The notes under the pieces are model-generated. The model was not told where the DNA came from. It ran no database searches and saw nothing but the letters and a program-made list of their open reading frames with translations. Below, in pieces: positions 47,006 through 54,962 of a stretch of DNA of 64,000 nt (positions within the stretch are counted from its first letter, which is position 1; each line of letters begins with the position of its first letter). The stretch is from Vibrio splendidus (lineage in GTDB: Bacteria > Pseudomonadota > Gammaproteobacteria > Enterobacterales > Vibrionaceae), in the NCBI RefSeq assembly GCF_001557875.1, contig NZ_LNRF01000005.1, positions 233,372 to 297,371 of the forward strand. The letters are read 5' to 3'. The translations under genes were made by a program, and so were the position numbers.

Positions 47006-47431
47006 ATGAAAAAGAATTACACGCGCAACAGGTTAGCGAATTTAGTGCGACTTCGTAGGTCATACAAAGCATCAGACTTTCTGGTGAGTTCTAATGAATT
47101 TCGAGTTAAGAAAGATGTGTATAGCTTACGTAAAATCAAGCAGTTAGAAATTCGTCAACTGGGTATTAAAGAAAACGTAATCAATATTGTTTCGTTGGCT
47201 TTAGTGCTCTCGGCTGCGACTTGGGCATTTGTTCCTCAGTTCGGTTTACCGATGCTTGCACTGACGTTTATTTTGGCGTTTGTTACATGGCGAAAATACG
47301 AGCTTCGTGCAGAGTTTAAAGGTGCCGATGAAACTGGCGACCATTGGGTTTCCGTGGCTCGTGGTTGCACACGAGAAGAGTTCAAAGTGTTGAAAAATGT
47401 CGAATTGGCATTACGCAACCAAATTTCTTAG
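47006..47431 (+). CDS. Small two-TM membrane protein of unknown function
   Basis: 141 residues from ATG at 47006 with GGAGAAAGG upstream; an upstream ATG at 46985 also exists. The protein has a basic N-terminal region (KKNYTRNRLANLVRLRRSYK), two adjacent hydrophobic segments (about 62-80 and 82-97) and a soluble C-terminal part (VSVARGCTREEFKVLKNVE). No domain was recognised. It may be a small inner-membrane protein. Followed by a terminator at 47473. Confidence 0.6.
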   Translation: MKKNYTRNRLANLVRLRRSYKASDFLVSSNEFRVKKDVYSLRKIKQLEIRQLGIKENVINIVSLALVLSAATWAFVPQFGLPMLALTFILAFVTWRKYELRAEFKGADETGDHWVSVARGCTREEFKVLKNVELALRNQIS

Positions 47432-47472
47432 TAAACAGGGCATGCAATACGTTAGGCTCAAGAATAAACAAG

Positions 47473-47498
47473 GCTCGTCATCAATTGGCGAGCTTTTT
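47473..47498 (+). terminator. Intrinsic terminator of the small membrane protein gene
   Basis: GCTCG and CGAGC pair across an 11-base loop and are followed by TTTTT. Confidence 0.75.
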
Positions 47499-47633
47499 AT
47501 TTTCAGAAAAACATCGATAGAGCAGGATACTTTGAGAGGCCAACGTTTATATGTGTAATGTTGACCGTAATGAATCTTAAGTTACGGCATTTATAATGCT
47601 CTTGGTGGTTTTGAATATAGGGAGAGGATGGAG

Positions 47634-48446
47634 ATGAATACATTAGTCAAAGAGGGTTCCTTTAAAAGGCTCATCCAGTTAGTTGGCTATGTTTTGATTA
47701 TCGTGTTGAGCAATAGCCGACTCTCCAATGCTCAAAGCGTCGAGTTTCCTAGTTGTGCGCAGAGTGAGGTTTTGAATACAGAGGTCCACCTTTATGTTGA
47801 TGAATCTGTACTAGCTGAATATTCCAAAGCATTTGTTGCCTCTAAAATAGCGACATGGGAAAGCTATTCGAATTTGGTATTGAAGAACTCCTGCATCCCT
47901 ATGACGAGAAAAGTTACCAAGGTGACTTACACGCCGGAAATCGACAGCCTTTGGTTTCAAGATTTGAGCACTGCAGAGAGGTTATTAAAACTCTCGATGG
48001 AAGAACCGATCCCAGAAACAACAAAAGACGGCGTTCCCATTTTTACAGGGATAGTATTTTCTAACTATAATTCTAGTTTTGAGTCTGATTATTGCGGCGT
48101 CTCGTCTTCAGTATCCAACTTTTTCTCTTTAGCGATAAACTGCCCTGATCACCTAATGGAGCATGAAATTGGCCATTTAAGTGGTGCGAATCATGACAAC
48201 AAAACGTTATTGAAAGACTTTGATAGTATTGAAAGTTACCTTTCTGGAACGTATCCAAGAGCTCCTCAATATTCCTTCGGCGCAATTTGTGCTGACAGAG
48301 GAACTGTGATGTCTTATGAGCGAGATGTTATACCTGCTTATTCTAACCCGGACATCAGAGTCGATGGCATAAAGTGCGGGGATAGCAAATACCACAATAA
48401 TGCGAGAGTGCTTAGAGAGTTCGTACAAGCTTATTTAACCCCATGA
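47634..48446 (+). CDS. Secreted metzincin-type zinc metalloprotease-like protein
   Basis: 270 residues from ATG at 47634, chosen because GGAGAGG is correctly spaced; an ATG at 47628 is too close. A hydrophobic signal (VGYVLIIVLSNSRLSNAQS) is present. The zinc-binding motif HEIGHLSGANHD (His177, Glu178, His181, His187) is the extended HExxHxxGxxH of metzincins, and a Met-turn (RGTVMSYE) follows about 45 residues later. Several cysteines could form disulfides, as expected for an exported enzyme. The family resembles reprolysin or M72-like endopeptidases. Substrate unknown. No operon partner. Confidence 0.75.
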   Translation: MNTLVKEGSFKRLIQLVGYVLIIVLSNSRLSNAQSVEFPSCAQSEVLNTEVHLYVDESVLAEYSKAFVASKIATWESYSNLVLKNSCIPMTRKVTKVTYTPEIDSLWFQDLSTAERLLKLSMEEPIPETTKDGVPIFTGIVFSNYNSSFESDYCGVSSSVSNFFSLAINCPDHLMEHEIGHLSGANHDNKTLLKDFDSIESYLSGTYPRAPQYSFGAICADRGTVMSYERDVIPAYSNPDIRVDGIKCGDSKYHNNARVLREFVQAYLTP

Positions 48447-48572
48447 TTGCCTCGTTGCTAGTCTGTTGTTTTATTGAACGTTATAACGCGTTCAATTCAA
48501 AGTGTTTGTCCTGTGATCTTTAAATTTAGAACGAGCGTATTTCTCCCAGTTTATTAAGGAAGAGTATGCTCA

Positions 48573-48821
48573 ATGTTATCCAAAGAGAATGAATCAAGAA
48601 TTATCGAAATGGCGTGGGAAGACAGAACGCCGTTTGAAGCAATAGAACAACAATTTGGTTTGAATGAATCGCAAGTGATCCGTTTTATGCGTAGTCATCT
48701 CAAGCTTGGTAGTTTTAAGCTGTGGCGAGCTCGTGTTTCTGGGCGCGCGACCAAACATACAAAGTTGCGTAATACCGATGTGTCGAGAGGTTATTGTCCA
48801 ACTCAGTACAAGCATCGTTAA
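48573..48821 (+). CDS. TIGR03643-family protein
   Basis: 82 residues. The N-terminal part is a helix-turn-helix-like segment (IIEMAWEDRTPFEAIEQQFG then LNESQVIRFMRSHLKLGSFK) and the rest is basic (WRARVSGRATKHTKLRN). This is the conserved pattern of the TIGR03643 family found in marine gammaproteobacteria. It might bind DNA or RNA; no function is known. Confidence 0.8.
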   Translation: MLSKENESRIIEMAWEDRTPFEAIEQQFGLNESQVIRFMRSHLKLGSFKLWRARVSGRATKHTKLRNTDVSRGYCPTQYKHR

Positions 48822-48878
48822 AAAAGGGGTGCCCAACCAGTATCCCAAATCAACACTCAGATATGGGAAACGAAAGAA

Positions 48879-49283
48879 ATGAAGGGAATGAAACAATTTT
48901 GCGCTCTACTTTTGGTGCTGCTTAGCTTCTGCATCAGTCATGTTCAAGCGAATGATACGCGACTTAAGCAAGCTTACGAAAACCATCAAAGTGATGTTCA
49001 AGTACGTGGATCGGGTACGGTGTATCGAGTACTGCCAGATGATAATAAAGGTTCTCGGCATCAGAAGTTCATTTTACGACTCGATAGCGGACAAACATTG
49101 TTAGTCGCACATAATATTGACTTAGCTCCTCGTGTTCAGGGGCTGGGAAAGGGCGATCGAGTTGAATTTTATGGTGAATATGAATGGAACAAGAAAGGTG
49201 GCGTAATGCACTGGACGCACAAAGATCCTCGCAATTATCATGCTCATGGTTGGTTAAAGCATAATGGGAAAGTATACGAGTAA
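48879..49283 (+). CDS. DUF3465 family exported protein
   Basis: 134 residues. A signal peptide (MKGMKQFCALLLVLLSFCISHVQA) precedes a small beta-barrel-like domain (VQVRGSGTVYRVLPDDNKGS, then HQKFILRLDSGQTLLVAHNI and the conserved HWTHKDP and HGWLKHNGKVYE end), as in DUF3465. The fold is of the OB/nucleic-acid-binding-like kind in appearance only. Periplasmic or secreted; function unknown. Confidence 0.82.
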   Translation: MKGMKQFCALLLVLLSFCISHVQANDTRLKQAYENHQSDVQVRGSGTVYRVLPDDNKGSRHQKFILRLDSGQTLLVAHNIDLAPRVQGLGKGDRVEFYGEYEWNKKGGVMHWTHKDPRNYHAHGWLKHNGKVYE

Positions 49284-49323
49284 GTGATAACTCGTTTTGT
49301 TTTAACGTGAAAAAGGAATTTTG

Positions 49324-49860
49324 ATGTTCAAACTCGAAACCAGCAGAGTGATTCTTCGAGACATGATGCTTCAAGATGAGTCTGCGTTTGTTGCTATATC
49401 TCAAGACGTAAAGTATCAGCGTTTCTATGACGAAAATGATTGTGAACCTAACAAATATCGAGAGCTAACCCAGTTGTTTGTTGAGCAGGCTTCGGAAGTT
49501 CCTCGACAATCCTATCAGCTTGCAGTTGAAAGCAAAGATTCAGGGAAGTTTATTGGAACCGTTTGTTTACGTCTTGAAGGCGATAAACAAGCTTCGATGG
49601 GCTGCGCTTTCTCAAGGGAAACTCAGGGAAAAGGGCTTTCTATAGAAGCGGCTGAAGCCCTAGCTGATTTTGGCTTTTTAGAGCTAGGCGTGCAGCGCAT
49701 CTACGCCGAAACCATCAGTAAGAACTTGGCAGCCATCAAATTGTGTCAGTCATTGGGAATGAAAGAAGAAGCGCGCTTTGAGAATCACCGATTTTTCAAA
49801 GGTAAGTGGTGGGATACTGTGGTATTGGCGGTTCTACGTTCTGAATGGGAAAAGGCATAG
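49324..49860 (+). CDS. GNAT-family N-acetyltransferase
   Basis: 178 residues from ATG at 49324, with AAAGGA upstream; a TTG three bases earlier is in frame. The fold is that of RimJ/RimL-like acetyltransferases: SRVILRDMMLQDESAF at the start, IGTVCLRLEG, the acetyl-CoA-binding QGKGLSIEAAEAL stretch and ISKNLAAIKLCQSLGMKEE. It would acetylate a protein N-terminus or a small amine. The stop lies two bases before the following gene, suggesting a two-gene unit. Confidence 0.85.
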   Translation: MFKLETSRVILRDMMLQDESAFVAISQDVKYQRFYDENDCEPNKYRELTQLFVEQASEVPRQSYQLAVESKDSGKFIGTVCLRLEGDKQASMGCAFSRETQGKGLSIEAAEALADFGFLELGVQRIYAETISKNLAAIKLCQSLGMKEEARFENHRFFKGKWWDTVVLAVLRSEWEKA

Positions 49861-49862
49861 TG

Positions 49863-50660
49863 ATGGCAAGTGGCATGCTGAATCAAACTAGTGGTCTCGA
49901 CAAAGACGGGTTCATCGAAAACCTATACTCTCCTAAGAATATCGCTCCCGAATTCCAAGATGCCGTGAATGCTGTGATTGATTCGTTGTTAAGTGACCTT
50001 CCGAATCAAATTGATGGTATCTACCTATACGGAAGTGTTCCGAGAGGAACGGCCATTATTGGTAGCTCTGATTTGGATGTTTCTATTGTACTTACTACGC
50101 CTATTGGCCAAAAAGAGAAGGGAGTATTTAAGCTCCTTTCTGACACCATTCCCAAAGCATATCCGCAAGTGAGCAAGCTTGATATCGATCCTGGCTTCCT
50201 GCGCGATGTTCTGCAACCCACAGAAAAGTATCACTGGCACTTTTGGATCAAGCATTGCTGCTGTTGTGTTTGGGGGAATGATTTATCTAATGAGTTCTCA
50301 CTCTACAAACCAAGCATTGAAATCGCCCAAGCGCTTAATGGCGACTTGTCTACTTTTCTTGAGCAAATGAGCCCGTCTTTTCAAACAATGGCTGGTGGGG
50401 ATGTCGCTAAGGTGATTGGCAAGAAGTTAGTACGTGCAGCGTATTACTTTGTAGCTGAGCAAGACGGCAGCTGGTACACCAACCTGAGCCAGTGTGCCGA
50501 AGCAGCCAATCGTTATTATTCCAATCAAAGCGACGACATTGAGTTAGCGTATCAATATGCTCTCGGAAACTTGATATCGAAAACAGAAGCTTTTGAATTG
50601 TATGAAAGGCTGAGTAAAGAGCTGATTCGAGAGCAAGTGAATCGGCTAGTAAATGGATGA
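49863..50660 (+). CDS. Nucleotidyltransferase (aminoglycoside adenylyltransferase-like fold)
   Basis: 265 residues from ATG at 49863; an in-frame ATG at 49845 overlaps the upstream gene. The polymerase-beta-type motif is complete: YLYGSVPRGTAIIGSSDLDVSIVL carries G-S-x(n)-S-D-x-D. A helical C-terminal domain follows. A striking run of four cysteines occurs in WIKHCCCCVWGNDL. It would transfer a nucleotide to an unknown acceptor; resistance to aminoglycosides is possible but not shown. It forms a likely pair with the GNAT gene upstream. It is the last intact gene before the mobile region. Confidence 0.78.
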   Translation: MASGMLNQTSGLDKDGFIENLYSPKNIAPEFQDAVNAVIDSLLSDLPNQIDGIYLYGSVPRGTAIIGSSDLDVSIVLTTPIGQKEKGVFKLLSDTIPKAYPQVSKLDIDPGFLRDVLQPTEKYHWHFWIKHCCCCVWGNDLSNEFSLYKPSIEIAQALNGDLSTFLEQMSPSFQTMAGGDVAKVIGKKLVRAAYYFVAEQDGSWYTNLSQCAEAANRYYSNQSDDIELAYQYALGNLISKTEAFELYERLSKELIREQVNRLVNG

Positions 50661-50661
50661 A

Positions 50662-50773
50662 TTAAGGAGATATCACCGCTCAAGAAGCTGATGATGTTGC
50701 GTGGTATTCACTAGGTTCAACTCATGTTGGTCTTGCTTTGAAAGAAGTAGAGCGAGTAGGGATGTTTATTTAG
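50662..50773 (+). pseudogene. C-terminal gene remnant, Nudix-like
   Basis: A short frame directly after the nucleotidyltransferase gene encodes GDITAQEADDVAWYSLGSTH followed by VGLALKEVERVGMFI and a stop, with no start. The 'ADDVAWYSL' part looks like the EAxW(F/Y)SL stretch near the end of Nudix proteins. It is probably the decayed tail of a gene interrupted when the adjacent mobile region arrived. Confidence 0.35.
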
Positions 50774-51161
50774 GTCTGTGGTGTTAAGAGGCTTTACGAC
50801 GTTTTTGAGGTCTCAAAAACGGTGAAACCCCGATGTTGGTAGTAATCTTAGCTGTATAGTATTGATTTATATGAATTTCATGTGTTTAGAGCTGGTGGTT
50901 AAGCTCTAATTGGCCTAAAAAACGGTTAAAAATGCCAATGAAATAGTCAAATAAAATCAATAGATTAGCAACTTGGTACTACTGTATTAGTCCACCCTAA
51001 AGTGGGCTTAAAATCGATTCGTTGAATCGTTTTACGCTTCGGGAATCCTTTTCGTTAATTGCTGCGCAAATAGAATGTCACTGAAAAAATCGTGCATAGT
51101 TTTTCTACCAGTAGATGAAAAATCTTAATTTTCATGTAGTGAGAAAGGTAAGGAGAACGAC
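50774..51161. promoter_or_regulatory. Spacer upstream of the excisionase-like gene with two hairpin-forming repeats
   Basis: No gene is visible. A perfect 10-bp inverted repeat (CGTTTTTGAG-GT-CTCAAAAACG) lies at 50800-50821, and CGATTC-GTT-GAATCG at 51015-51029. They could be binding sites of the recombinase or its excisionase, or part of an attachment site. AAGGAGAACGAC precedes the next gene and defines its start. Confidence 0.4.
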
Positions 51162-51371
51162 ATGGCGACGCGTAAAATCAGACCTAGACAATTTATTGAT
51201 GAGTTTTACCCTGATTCAGGGATATGCAATACCACCATCATAAACTGGATTAAACATGGCAAGCTTGAGGGCACTAGAACGCCAACGGGCCGATATTTAG
51301 TCTGTGTTGACGACGAGATAGGGAACCCTGCAGACAGGGTCAGTGAACTTCTAAGATTCTTGGAGTCATAA
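51162..51371 (+). CDS. Excisionase-like / MerR-type small DNA-binding protein
   Basis: 69 residues with an AAGGAG ribosome site. A helix-turn-helix of the excisionase/MerR-like sort is visible (FIDEFYPDSGICNTTIINWIKHGKLEGTRTPTGRYLV, in which NTTIINWIKHGKL is the recognition helix). The stop codon immediately precedes the ATG of the recombinase gene. This pairing is typical of recombination-directionality factors, which steer integrases toward excision. Confidence 0.7.
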   Translation: MATRKIRPRQFIDEFYPDSGICNTTIINWIKHGKLEGTRTPTGRYLVCVDDEIGNPADRVSELLRFLES

Positions 51372-52634
51372 ATGGTTGGTAGAGCTAGAAGTAAAGAAAC
51401 GGCTCATTACCCTCCATTCTTGGTGAAAATGAGCCATAGGGGTCAATCTCGATTTCGGTTTACGACCGTAGATGGTGTGAAGAAGCTATTTCCTATCGGG
51501 ACTGTAGAGCAAGAAGCGATACAAGCTGCGCATGTTTACAACTTGCAATATCGTCCTGAGCTAGGAAGCGCGTTTTCCCTTTCAGAGATGACCCCATTTC
51601 GCAAAGCTGTCTCTAAAGGTCGAAAGGACAAATTCAATCGGCCTTTAAAAGACTGGCTTCCATTAGTGTTGTCTCGTGTGAAGAAAGAAGAACGGCTTTC
51701 CAAAGACGTTTATCGCAATTTGGAGAGGGACTGTTACCGCCTTGATGAGTTTATGGGGCGGTTGCCAACCAAATCGATCAAATTACAGCACATCAATGAG
51801 TTCCTTTCTAAATACTATTCAGAGTTAAGTAATCGTCAGCTCAACAATAAGATCAGTAATCTCAAAAAGGTGTTTTCTTACCTTGCCGATGAAAGCGCTA
51901 TTGAGAGTAATTTTGTTCTTAATAAAAAACAGCGTCGATTGACCAGAGAAGATTACACCAAAGCTCGCCACGACCTAGATATCGAAAACTACCAAAAGGT
52001 CTACGATGCAGCGCCACTGTTTCTTAAGGTAGCAATGAGCCTAACTCTTGAGACGACTCATGCTGTGAGGGAGATCTATAGGCTTCGTTATCGGATATAC
52101 AAACCACGGGAAGGCGTTTGTGGGATTCTTTGGAACCCTGACAAAGAGGTGGAGTATGTGGATGGGCATGCAGTGTATGGAATGCTTTATGTTCATCGAG
52201 AAAAGGTGAAAAAGTCCGATGCTTCCACTGTCGCCATTCCTGTCACTCAGACGATTAAAGACATTGTCGACCTTTCTAAAACATCGAGATTGATTTGCCC
52301 TTATATCGTTCACCGTAAACCCAAACAGCAGCAACGTGGTATTTCAAAAGAGACCGACCATCTTTACCAAGTACATCACCATAATATAAGTAAAGAGTTC
52401 AGTAAGGTTCGAGACTCATTAGGGCTTTATAGTCACCTAAAGAAATCGCTAAGGCCGACCTATCATGAAATTCGAGGACTAGCTGCTCGAATGATTGAAC
52501 AGCAAGGGCAGAGTGCTACCGAGCGAATGGCACATGCGAACGCTAAAACGACAAAAATCTACACAGGCACAAGTGACATTATTTGGCACCAAGTACCACC
52601 TGTTGAGGTTATGCCGAAAAGTGGCCAGAAGTGA
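51372..52634 (+). CDS. Tyrosine recombinase/phage-type integrase
   Basis: 420 residues. The C-terminal catalytic domain (about 200-405) carries the conserved residues: an Arg in LETTHAVREIYRL, His365 and Arg368 in HEIRGLAARMIEQQG, His388 in MAHANAKTT, and the nucleophile Tyr397 in KIYTG. A SAM-like core-binding domain (about 80-185) precedes it. It would catalyse site-specific integration and excision. It starts at the base after the excisionase-like stop codon. Its 3' end is repeated in degraded form about 8.9 kb downstream. Confidence 0.88.
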   Translation: MVGRARSKETAHYPPFLVKMSHRGQSRFRFTTVDGVKKLFPIGTVEQEAIQAAHVYNLQYRPELGSAFSLSEMTPFRKAVSKGRKDKFNRPLKDWLPLVLSRVKKEERLSKDVYRNLERDCYRLDEFMGRLPTKSIKLQHINEFLSKYYSELSNRQLNNKISNLKKVFSYLADESAIESNFVLNKKQRRLTREDYTKARHDLDIENYQKVYDAAPLFLKVAMSLTLETTHAVREIYRLRYRIYKPREGVCGILWNPDKEVEYVDGHAVYGMLYVHREKVKKSDASTVAIPVTQTIKDIVDLSKTSRLICPYIVHRKPKQQQRGISKETDHLYQVHHHNISKEFSKVRDSLGLYSHLKKSLRPTYHEIRGLAARMIEQQGQSATERMAHANAKTTKIYTGTSDIIWHQVPPVEVMPKSGQK

Positions 52635-52661
52635 TTTGTGTTAGTTGTTTAGTTTTGGGGG

Positions 52662-52678
52662 AATTCGGAATCCGAATT
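52662..52678. repeat. 17-bp palindrome, copy 1
   Basis: AATTCGGAATCCGAATT, a perfect 8-bp inverted repeat around one base. It lies 28 bases after the integrase stop. Confidence 0.85.
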
Positions 52679-52708
52679 TGAATCCGCATCGCTTTAAATT
52701 GCGTTGTA

Positions 52709-52725
52709 ATTCGGATTCCGAATTA
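52709..52725. repeat. 17-bp palindrome, copy 2
   Basis: AATTCGGATTCCGAATT, the reverse complement of copy 1. About 30 bases separate the two. Confidence 0.85.
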
Positions 52726-52730
52726 TTAGA

Positions 52731-53262
52731 TTAAGGAAATACGACTTGAGTCCCTTCACCACAAGAGCATGCAATTGAGTACGTGTTCTTTTTCTTACTG
52801 ACTTTAGCTGAATTAGATTGCAAGAATGGCAACTAATACGCATTGCAGTATTCACCTTACATTGTGGGCAGTAGACGTAATACCCATACTTTCCATACCT
52901 CGGCTCGGTCTGCGGGCTTTGACACTTCTTACAATTAAAACCATGCCTTATTTGTGGAGCGTTGGCCTCTTCAATTATTTCTTGAGCTGGGACCAAGTCT
53001 ACCTTTTCAGTTTTGCTCAATTCTGCGATATGTACTTTGGGAGCCGGAGAAGACGTAGGCACATGTTGTTCGTTTAGAAAGTGAACTAGGCGGTACAGTT
53101 CATCACGATTAAACGTAGGATTCGGATTTAGTATTGAACCTACGCGGTGCTTTTTGATGAGACTCTTAACGCAGCTACCAATAGATTCGGCTTTAATGAG
53201 CTTCTTCGATATATCTTTAGGGATAGAAGTTCGATCGATTAGAGTGTCATTTGATGCGCACA
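52731..53262 (-). pseudogene. NERD/zinc-ribbon protein, 3' fragment cut by IS5-family element
   Basis: The minus-strand frame carries the same C-terminal half as the longer copy at 61589-62467: CASNDTLIDRTSIPKDISKK, a linker with FNRDELYRLVHFLNEQHV, and a four-cysteine zinc ribbon (FNCKKCQ, YCPQCK, then ISCHSC). An IS5-family element begins at 53263 and replaces everything upstream. Compared with the other copy, one G is missing near 52821, shifting the frame after RISCHSC. The continuous frame 52694-53677 is therefore a chimera of transposase and NERD gene, not a real gene. Confidence 0.7.
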
Positions 53263-53329
53263 GGACTTTGTTGCGCAATTCAGTTTGAAAACGGAGTCGC
53301 CCCGTTTCGTATGTTTCTAAGGTAACACG

Positions 53330-54130
53330 GCAAGTATCAGGCATACCTAATCCAGTAAGCTTATTCAATGCTTTCATCATTGCGTAAGTTTTACTCACCT
53401 TGGCATTGTAAATTCTTAAACTTAAACGGCCACCAAGCAACTGTTTCAATCGATACATCGCTGTTTCTGAGAGTGAGCGTTTGTGGTAACCATACCGCTC
53501 TTTCCAATATTTATTTGACCCGTATAGCTTCTGGCAGGCCACTGCGAGATTTCGAGGATGACCACGCTCCCAGAAGGCTGCCCCTTCTCTTGGGGGGAAT
53601 AAGCGCAACGGCTCGCTTAGTCTTAATAGCAGCGTGACAGGCTCTCGTGTCGTAAGCGCCATCACCAGACACCTCAAGGATGCTTCGGCGTGTTTGTTTC
53701 AGTAAGTTCGGGAGGACTTCACCATCTGTAACCGTAGATAAACTTAGCTTGGCGGCAATAAGTTCATGTGTGCTTGTATCGACTGCAATATGAAGCTTTC
53801 GCCAACCTCTACGCTTGCCACCCGTCCCGTGTTTTTTGACTTTCCATTCGCCTTCGCCTTCGCCTTCGCCTTCGCTTTCGCTTTCGCCATAAACCTTAAG
53901 ACCAGTCGTATCAATGGCTAGGTGCTGTATCGCTCCTCTCGTTTTAGTCTTAAATGAGATCTCAACTTGCTTTGCTCTACGACTGATCCAAGTGTAATGC
54001 GGACAACTTAATGGAACATGGGCAAGTCTAAATATCGAGTCGATAAATCCTTGCAGCGCTCTCAGTGGCATTGAAAAAACTCATTTCAACATGAGCGCTG
54101 TCGGATAGCTGAATCACGGTTATGAGCGAT
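53330..54130 (-). pseudogene. IS5-family transposase, broken
   Basis: Two minus-strand frames together encode a DDE transposase: MPLRALQGFIDSIFRLAHV, HLAIDTTGLKVYG, then SGDGAYDTRACHAAI in one frame and WERGHPRNLAVACQKLYGSN, YGYHKRSLSETAMYRLKQLL in the other. They are joined by a frameshift at a run of six Gs (53592-53597). A stop replaces an Arg codon just before MPLRALQ, the stop codon at the end is lost, and the N-terminal region seems shortened. A GGCGAA/AGCGAA hexamer repeat inserts a Gly-Glu/Ser-Glu tract after LKVYGE. The protein cannot be functional. Confidence 0.75.
53847..53888. repeat. Seven-unit hexanucleotide repeat inside the transposase gene
   Basis: Units are TTCGCC four times, TTCGCT twice and TTCGCC once. 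On the coding strand they give a (Gly/Ser)-Glu tract. Slippage has probably expanded an ancestral Gly-Glu pair. Confidence 0.8.
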
Positions 54131-54255
54131 TGGCTGTATTGCTTCCAGTTGGTTGTTTTGTAGAAGGTTAAGGTATGAGGCTACGAAAGATAGTGGATGT
54201 AACTGATCAGATCGTAGGTTCTGGTTTTAGTTCCACTGAACTATGCAACAAAGCC

Positions 54256-54962
54256 TTCGTTATCTGTCATTTTCAAAGAAGATGAGCGACGTAATTATGT
54301 AGGAGACTTTGAGCTAAATATGCTTGTTCAAACTAATAATTAAGTATATTTCGAACTCTAATATTATTAACAACAATATTATAAGTCACTTGATGGGCGC
54401 TTTTAAATTTAAAATTTATTTAATGCCCTGTCCCAGGTTTCTTTAGTTGATAATACTAACAGTAACGAGCGGTGGCTTTAATGGGTAGGATTATGCCATT
54501 TAAAAAAGATACAACTAAAACGTTTATAAATTAAAGCAGTTGAAAAATAGGGATATATGGTTACCAATATGTAGAGTATGTTAATAGTCGCACGCAAGTG
54601 AAAATTATTTGCAAAAAATAAAGATATTTTTTACAACCCCCGAAAGTACACTTTGCCGCTAGAAGGCATTGCTGTTCCATTTATTATAAGGAAGTTATTG
54701 GGCATTATCAAAATGAGTGGCGTAAAAACTTATCTATGGAGAGTTTGTTATTAGTGAGAACGCCTTCTCTTATAAATATAGTGTTTTTCAGCTAGATTAT
54801 ATCAGTCAATAGTTCAATTCGGTTTAATGAAAATATTTTCAAGTATAATTTGTAATTACTAAATATCTTTGACCGTTATATGAAAATCAAAAAAAACATA
54901 TTGTATTTGAACGATTAGTTATATTTAACAGTTTAATTGTACCACAAGTAGTGAGAAACTAA
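54256..54962. other. AT-rich gene-free spacer before the DUF1592-type operon
   Basis: About 700 bases, clearly more AT-rich than the flanks. A short frame just right of the IS (FKEDERRNYVGDFELNMLVQ then TNN and a stop at about 54341) looks like a gene tail, but its family is unknown. The remainder has no credible gene and probably holds the promoter of the gene at 54963. GTGAG lies near the expected ribosome-site position. Confidence 0.5.

Larger units (their letters stand above)
52438..53262. repeat. Direct repeat, copy 1 (integrase 3' end, palindromes, NERD 3' part)
   Basis: This block matches 61342-62123 closely by eye in the same orientation. It differs by an extra ~45 bases between two palindromes, a one-base deletion at 52821 and scattered substitutions. 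It spans the last ~65 codons of the integrase and the C-terminal part of the NERD/zinc-ribbon gene. Confidence 0.85.
53263..54255 (-). mobile_element. Degenerate IS5-family (IS903-group-like) insertion sequence
   Basis: The ends are imperfect inverted repeats, GGACTTTGTTGCGCA on the left and (reverse complement) GGCTTTGTTGCATAG on the right. The element is about 993 bp. The nine bases flanking each end (ATGCGCACA and TTCGTTATC) do not match, so no target duplication remains. The NERD gene sequence found on the left is not continued on the right, indicating a rearrangement at this insertion. The matching left end recurs at 63774. Confidence 0.75.

Noticed and set aside
53592..53597. Programmed frameshift in the IS5-family transposase
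   Set aside because: IS903-group transposases are normally encoded in one frame, and this copy also has an internal stop and a lost terminal stop, so simple decay is the better explanation.
52694..53677. A continuous 327-codon minus-strand frame that looks like one gene
   Set aside because: Its first part is transposase C-terminus and its second part is the NERD/zinc-ribbon fragment; the IS boundary at 53263 shows it is a chimera.
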